Shown here: positions 60,332 through 64,000 of the stretch, one piece after another
How the letters are laid out: each line of letters begins with the position of its first letter
Position numbering within the stretch: position 1 is the stretch's first letter
Origin: Halorubrum depositum
Lineage (GTDB): Archaea; Halobacteriota; Halobacteria; Halobacteriales; Haloferacaceae
Direction: 5' to 3'
Assembly (NCBI RefSeq): GCF_007671725.1
Contig: NZ_VCNM01000002.1
Span: 620,001 to 684,000 of the forward strand
Length of the DNA: 64,000 nt
Notes under the pieces: generated by a model
The model's database searches: none
Seen by the model: only the letters and a program-made list of their open reading frames with translations
What the model was told of the DNA's origin: nothing
Translations under genes and position numbers: made by a program

Positions 60332-62146
60332 ATGAGCGACACAGCAGCACACCCACGAGAGGACGACCCGGAGGGCTCCGAGGAGCCGGCGACGGGAGCG
60401 GACGACGCCCCCGCCGCCGAGTCCGACGAGACGCCCGCCGCGGGGGCGGTCTCGACCGGCGCGGAGTCGGTCGTCGCCGCCCTCGAGGCGGCCGGCGCGG
60501 AGACCGCCTTCGGCGTCCAGGGCGGCGCGATCATGCCCGTCTACGACGCGTTGTACAGCTCGTCGATCGACCACGTCACGATGGCCCACGAGCAGGGCGC
60601 CGCCCACGCCGCCGACGCGTACGGCGTCGTGTCGGGCGAGCCGGGGCTCTGCCTGGCGACCTCGGGCCCGGGCGCGACGAACCTCGTCACCGGGATCGCC
60701 GACGCCGACATGGACTCCGACTCGATGCTCGCGCTGACCGGACAGGTGCCGACCGAGTTCGTCGGCAACGACGCGTTCCAGGAGACGGACACCATCGGGG
60801 TCACGCGCCCGATCACGAAGCACAACTACTTCGCGAGCGGCGCCGACACCGTCGGCGACACCGTCGGCGAGGCGTTCGAGCTGTCGCGGGCCGGTCGCCC
60901 GGGACCGACGCTCGTCGACCTCCCGAAGGACGTCACCCAGGACGAGACGGACGAGACGCCGGGGGCGGCGGCACCGCCGGCCGGCACCGACCCCGACCCG
61001 AACGCCGACGCCGACGCGGTCGAGGCGGCCGCCCGAGCCATCGAGGCGGCCGAGCGACCGGTCTGTCTGTTCGGCGGCGGCGTGATCAAGGCCGAGGCGA
61101 GCGACGCCGCGCGGACGTTCGCGCGGACGTACGGGATCCCGGTGACGACGACGATGCCCGGGATCGGCTCGTTCCCCGAGGACGACGAGCTCTGCCTCTC
61201 GTGGGCCGGGATGCACGGCACCGGCTACGCGAACATGGCGATCACCCACACCGACTGCCTGATCGCGGTCGGCACCCGGTTCGACGACCGGCTCACCGGC
61301 GGGATCGACACGTTCGCGCCGGAGGCCGAGGTCGTCCACGTCGACATCGACCCGGCCGAGATCTCGAAGAACGTCCACGCTGACCACCCGCTGATCGGCG
61401 ACGCGGGGCGCGTCCTCGACCAGCTGACCGCGGCGGTCCGGGAGGCGCCCGACGCCGAGGCGTGGCGCGAGCGCTGCGCCGAGTGGAAGGAGACGTACCC
61501 GCTCACGTACGCGACGCCCGAGGACGAGCCGCTGAAGCCGCAGTTCGTCGTCGAGGCGTTCGACGAGGCGACCGACGACGACACCATCGTGACGACCGGC
61601 GTCGGCCAACACCAGATGTGGGCCTCCCAGTTCTGGACGTACACGGAGCCGCGAACGTGGATCTCCTCGCACGGGCTGGGGACGATGGGGTACGGCGTGC
61701 CCGCCGCGGTCGGCGCGCGCGTCGCCGCCGACAACATGGGCGAGCCCGACCGCGACGTGGTCTGTTTCGACGGCGACGGCTCCTTCCTGATGACGATGCA
61801 GGAACTCTCCGTGGCCGTGCGCGAGGACCTCGATGTCACCATCGCCGTGCTCAACAACGAGTACATCGGCATGGTGCGCCAGTGGCAGGACGCCTTCTAC
61901 GAGGGGCGTCACATGGCCTCCGACTACACGTGGATGCCCGAGTTCGACAAGCTCGCCGAGGCGTTCGGCGCGCTCGGGCTCCGCGTCGACGACTACGACG
62001 AGGTCGCGCCCGCGATCGAGGAGGCGCTCGACTACGACGGTCCCGCCGTGATCGACTTCCACGTCGATCCCGAGGAGAACGTCCTGCCGATGGTGCCGAG
62101 CGGCGGCGCGAACGGGAAGTTCGCCACCGCGGAGGACCAGCTATGA
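60332..62146 (+). CDS. ilvB: Acetolactate synthase, large (catalytic) subunit
   Basis: A 604-residue ThDP enzyme: acidic N-terminal 35 residues (haloadaptation), [34 protein letters not shown] with the ThDP-activating Glu, [25 protein letters not shown], the FAD region and the C-terminal ThDP motif [42 protein letters not shown]. It condenses pyruvate to acetolactate (valine) or with 2-oxobutyrate (isoleucine). Its stop overlaps ilvN by ATGA. The long leader above it carries candidate regulatory structures. Confidence 0.95.
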   Translation: MSDTAAHPREDDPEGSEEPATGADDAPAAESDETPAAGAVSTGAESVVAALEAAGAETAFGVQGGAIMPVYDALYSSSIDHVTMAHEQGAAHAADAYGVVSGEPGLCLATSGPGATNLVTGIADADMDSDSMLALTGQVPTEFVGNDAFQETDTIGVTRPITKHNYFASGADTVGDTVGEAFELSRAGRPGPTLVDLPKDVTQDETDETPGAAAPPAGTDPDPNADADAVEAAARAIEAAERPVCLFGGGVIKAEASDAARTFARTYGIPVTTTMPGIGSFPEDDELCLSWAGMHGTGYANMAITHTDCLIAVGTRFDDRLTGGIDTFAPEAEVVHVDIDPAEISKNVHADHPLIGDAGRVLDQLTAAVREAPDAEAWRERCAEWKETYPLTYATPEDEPLKPQFVVEAFDEATDDDTIVTTGVGQHQMWASQFWTYTEPRTWISSHGLGTMGYGVPAAVGARVAADNMGEPDRDVVCFDGDGSFLMTMQELSVAVREDLDVTIAVLNNEYIGMVRQWQDAFYEGRHMASDYTWMPEFDKLAEAFGALGLRVDDYDEVAPAIEEALDYDGPAVIDFHVDPEENVLPMVPSGGANGKFATAEDQL

Positions 62147-62862
62147 GCGGCGACTCGCCCGACTCCCGACCCGCGACCGACGGCGGCTCCGCGTCCGACG
62201 CCGGCGTGCCCGAGGCCGACTCGCGGCCCGCGCCGAGCGAGCAGCCCGGTCCCGAGGAGCGGGACCACCCGGAGGGGCGCCGGAACCTCGAAGGGATCCG
62301 GATCGACCCCGTCCTGGAGGCCGAACACGAGTCGCGGCGCGCCGTCATCTCGGCGCTCGTGGAGGACGAGCCGGGCGTGCTCGCGCGCGTCTCCGGGCTC
62401 GTCTCCCGCCGCCAGTTCAACATCGAGAGCCTCACCGTCGGCCCGACGACCGTCGACGGCCACTCGCGGATCACGATGGTCGTCGAGGAGACGGACCCCG
62501 GCATCGACCAGATCGAAAAGCAGATGGCGAAGCTGAAACCCGTTATCTCCGTGGGCGAGGTGTCCGGCAACGCGGTCACCGCCGAGCTCGTCCTGCTGAA
62601 GGTCGAGGCCGACGACCCCGCGGCGGTCCACGCCGTCACCGAGATGTACGACGGTCGGACGCTCGACGCGGGGCCACGGACGATCACCGTCCAGCTCACC
62701 GGCGACGAGGCGCGGATCGACGACGCGCTCGACGCGTTCCGCCAGTTCGGCATTATCGAGATCGCGCGGACGGGCCAGACCGCGCTCGCGCGCGGCGACG
62801 TCCCGACCGCGCCCGGAGAGAAACCCGGAACGGCCGGCGAACCGACGACGCACGACAGCTGA
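62143..62862 (+). CDS. ilvN: Acetolactate synthase, small regulatory subunit
   Basis: A 239-residue protein with an acidic, Pro/Asp-rich N-terminal ~55 residues, then the ACT domain: [52 protein letters not shown], then a second region [71 protein letters not shown]. It binds valine and stabilises IlvB. Overlaps ilvB by 4 bp. Confidence 0.93.
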   Translation: MSGDSPDSRPATDGGSASDAGVPEADSRPAPSEQPGPEERDHPEGRRNLEGIRIDPVLEAEHESRRAVISALVEDEPGVLARVSGLVSRRQFNIESLTVGPTTVDGHSRITMVVEETDPGIDQIEKQMAKLKPVISVGEVSGNAVTAELVLLKVEADDPAAVHAVTEMYDGRTLDAGPRTITVQLTGDEARIDDALDAFRQFGIIEIARTGQTALARGDVPTAPGEKPGTAGEPTTHDS

Positions 62863-62885
62863 CGCAGTTACAAACACGATACACA

Positions 62886-63941
62886 ATGAGCGACAACGAC
62901 ATGCAGACGGTCGAATCCAACGTATACTACGACGAAGACGCGGACGGCGAAGCGATCGCCCAGAAGGTCGTGGCCGTGCTCGGCTACGGCTCCCAGGGGC
63001 ACGCGCACGCCCAGAACCTCCACGAGAGCGGGATCGACGTGATCGTCGGTCTCCGCGAGGACAGCTCCTCGCGGGCGGCCGCCGAGAGCGACGGGCTCGA
63101 GGTGGCGACGCCCGCCGCGGCCGCCGAGGCCGCCGACATCGTGAGCGTCCTCCTCCCCGACACGGTCCAGTCGGACGTGTACGAGGAGTCGATCGAGCCG
63201 AACTTAGAGCCCGGCGACACGCTCCAGTTCGCGCACGGGTTCAACATCCACTACAACCAGATCCAGCCGCCCGAGGACGTCGACGTGACGATGATCGCGC
63301 CGAAGTCGCCGGGTCACATCGTCCGCCGGAACTACGAGAACGACCAGGGGACGCCGGGGCTGCTGGCGGTGTACCAGGACGCCACGGGCGAGGCCCACGA
63401 CGAGGCGCTCGCGTACGCGGCCGCGATCGGCTGCACCCGCGCCGGCGTCGTCGAGACGAGCTTCCGGGAGGAGACCGAGACCGACCTGTTCGGCGAACAG
63501 GCCGTCCTCTGCGGCGGCATCGCCTCGCTGATCAAGCAGGGGTACGAGACGCTCGTCGAGGCGGGGTACTCCCCCGAGATGGCGTACTTCGAGTGCATGA
63601 ACGAGATGAAGCTCATCGTCGACCTGATGTACGAGGGCGGGCTCGGCGCCATGTGGGACTCCGTCTCGCACACCGCGGAGTACGGGGGGCTCACCCGGGG
63701 CGACGAGATCATCGACGACCAGGTCCGCGCGAACATGGAGGAGGTCCTCGAGGGCGTCCAGAACGGCACCTTCGCCCGCGAGTGGATCTCCGAGAACCAG
63801 GCCGGCCGGCCGGCGTACACCCAGCTCCGCAACGCGGAGAAGAACCACGAGATCGAGGCCGTCGGCGAAGAGCTTCGCGGCCTGTTCGCGTGGCAGGAGG
63901 AGGGCGAGGAGGAAGAGGAGTCGACCGAGGTGACGGCCTGA
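62886..63941 (+). CDS. ilvC: Ketol-acid reductoisomerase
   Basis: A 351-residue class-[36 protein letters not shown] (NADPH loop; Ser/Arg follow), [52 protein letters not shown] and [29 protein letters not shown] give the metal and substrate ligands (Asp, Glu). It isomerises and reduces acetolactate and acetohydroxybutyrate. The ATG follows ilvN by 24 bp; the C-terminus is Glu-rich. Confidence 0.95.
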   Translation: MSDNDMQTVESNVYYDEDADGEAIAQKVVAVLGYGSQGHAHAQNLHESGIDVIVGLREDSSSRAAAESDGLEVATPAAAAEAADIVSVLLPDTVQSDVYEESIEPNLEPGDTLQFAHGFNIHYNQIQPPEDVDVTMIAPKSPGHIVRRNYENDQGTPGLLAVYQDATGEAHDEALAYAAAIGCTRAGVVETSFREETETDLFGEQAVLCGGIASLIKQGYETLVEAGYSPEMAYFECMNEMKLIVDLMYEGGLGAMWDSVSHTAEYGGLTRGDEIIDDQVRANMEEVLEGVQNGTFAREWISENQAGRPAYTQLRNAEKNHEIEAVGEELRGLFAWQEEGEEEEESTEVTA

Positions 63942-64000
63942 TGGGCGCCCGCGGCGACGCGAACGGGGCGACGGCGACCGCACCCCGCACGGGTGATCCC
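63941..64000 (+). CDS. Start of a further ORF in the ilv operon (partial)
   Basis: An ATG at 63941 overlaps the ilvC stop (TGATG) and is open to the window end for 20 codons ([20 protein letters not shown]). The Ala/Gly/Thr-rich start is not recognisable. Overlap with ilvC suggests the operon continues; in other haloarchaea leuC follows ilvC, often after a small unknown gene. Could be a chance frame. Confidence 0.35.
   Translation, partial: MGARGDANGATATAPRTGDP

Noticed and set aside
1-64000. tRNA genes
   Set aside because: No CCA-proximal acceptor, T-loop GGTTCGAATC-type motif and D-loop set was found together on either strand by reading; a scan would be needed to exclude intron-containing tRNAs.

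Overview
The window comes from a high-GC haloarchaeon, most likely Halorubrum or a close relative (inference). The evidence is acidic proteomes, TATA-type promoters with many leaderless starts, a PGF-CTERM anchored lipoprotein-like binding protein, Tat lipoproteins, a 7S SRP RNA, RNase P protein Rnp4 and many haloarchaeal small membrane or zinc-finger families. The genes are mostly housekeeping and transport, with short AT-richer intergenic promoters.

Layout. 1-4.1 kb is a lower-GC minus-strand surface-glycan island (flippase, two alkaline-phosphatase-superfamily sulfatase-like proteins, a glycosyltransferase, one unknown), followed by a sugar epimerase, glmM and, at 23.4 kb, a UDP-sugar dehydrogenase. 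7-21 kb holds small membrane proteins, two CPBP proteases, UspA, a P1B-type metal ATPase with DoxX and SHOCT neighbours, a regulator/membrane pair, a PAPS-reductase-family enzyme, HtpX with a PQQ-like lipoprotein, and SBP56 methanethiol oxidase with a ferredoxin. 25-34 kb holds a ZIP transporter remnant, a frameshifted MazF toxin with its HTH partner, aroC, an enoyl-CoA hydratase, hpt, a DJ-1/PfpI protein, a frameshifted VOC protein and a stand-alone tnpB transposon. 35-52 kb is housekeeping: nth, gshA, coaD, a CoA-disulfide-reductase-like enzyme, trm112-like, rnp4, SRP RNA, a second GCS2-family ligase and DNA ligase. 52-58.4 kb encodes a B12 ABC importer (btuF/btuCD) and a SsuABC-type importer. 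58.7-64 kb is the branched-chain amino acid operon leuA-ilvB-ilvN-ilvC.

Most notable: (1) two copies of a dispersed, strongly structured element (about 29.93-30.21 and 46.14-46.48 kb) share conserved single-stranded blocks and covarying stems, and each has a TATA box on the minus-strand side. They look like an undescribed small RNA family. (2) The ilv leader carries a 24-codon leaderless ORF ending in Ile-Ile-Val-Gly-Val, whose stop codon sits inside a perfect hairpin, followed by a second hairpin: an attenuator-like arrangement upstream of ilvB. (3) Three genes (leuA, the VOC gene, mazF) carry single-base +1 frameshifts at short homopolymers; they could be sequence errors, pseudogenes or slippage. 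(4) Two tandem-repeat tracts straddle stop codons.
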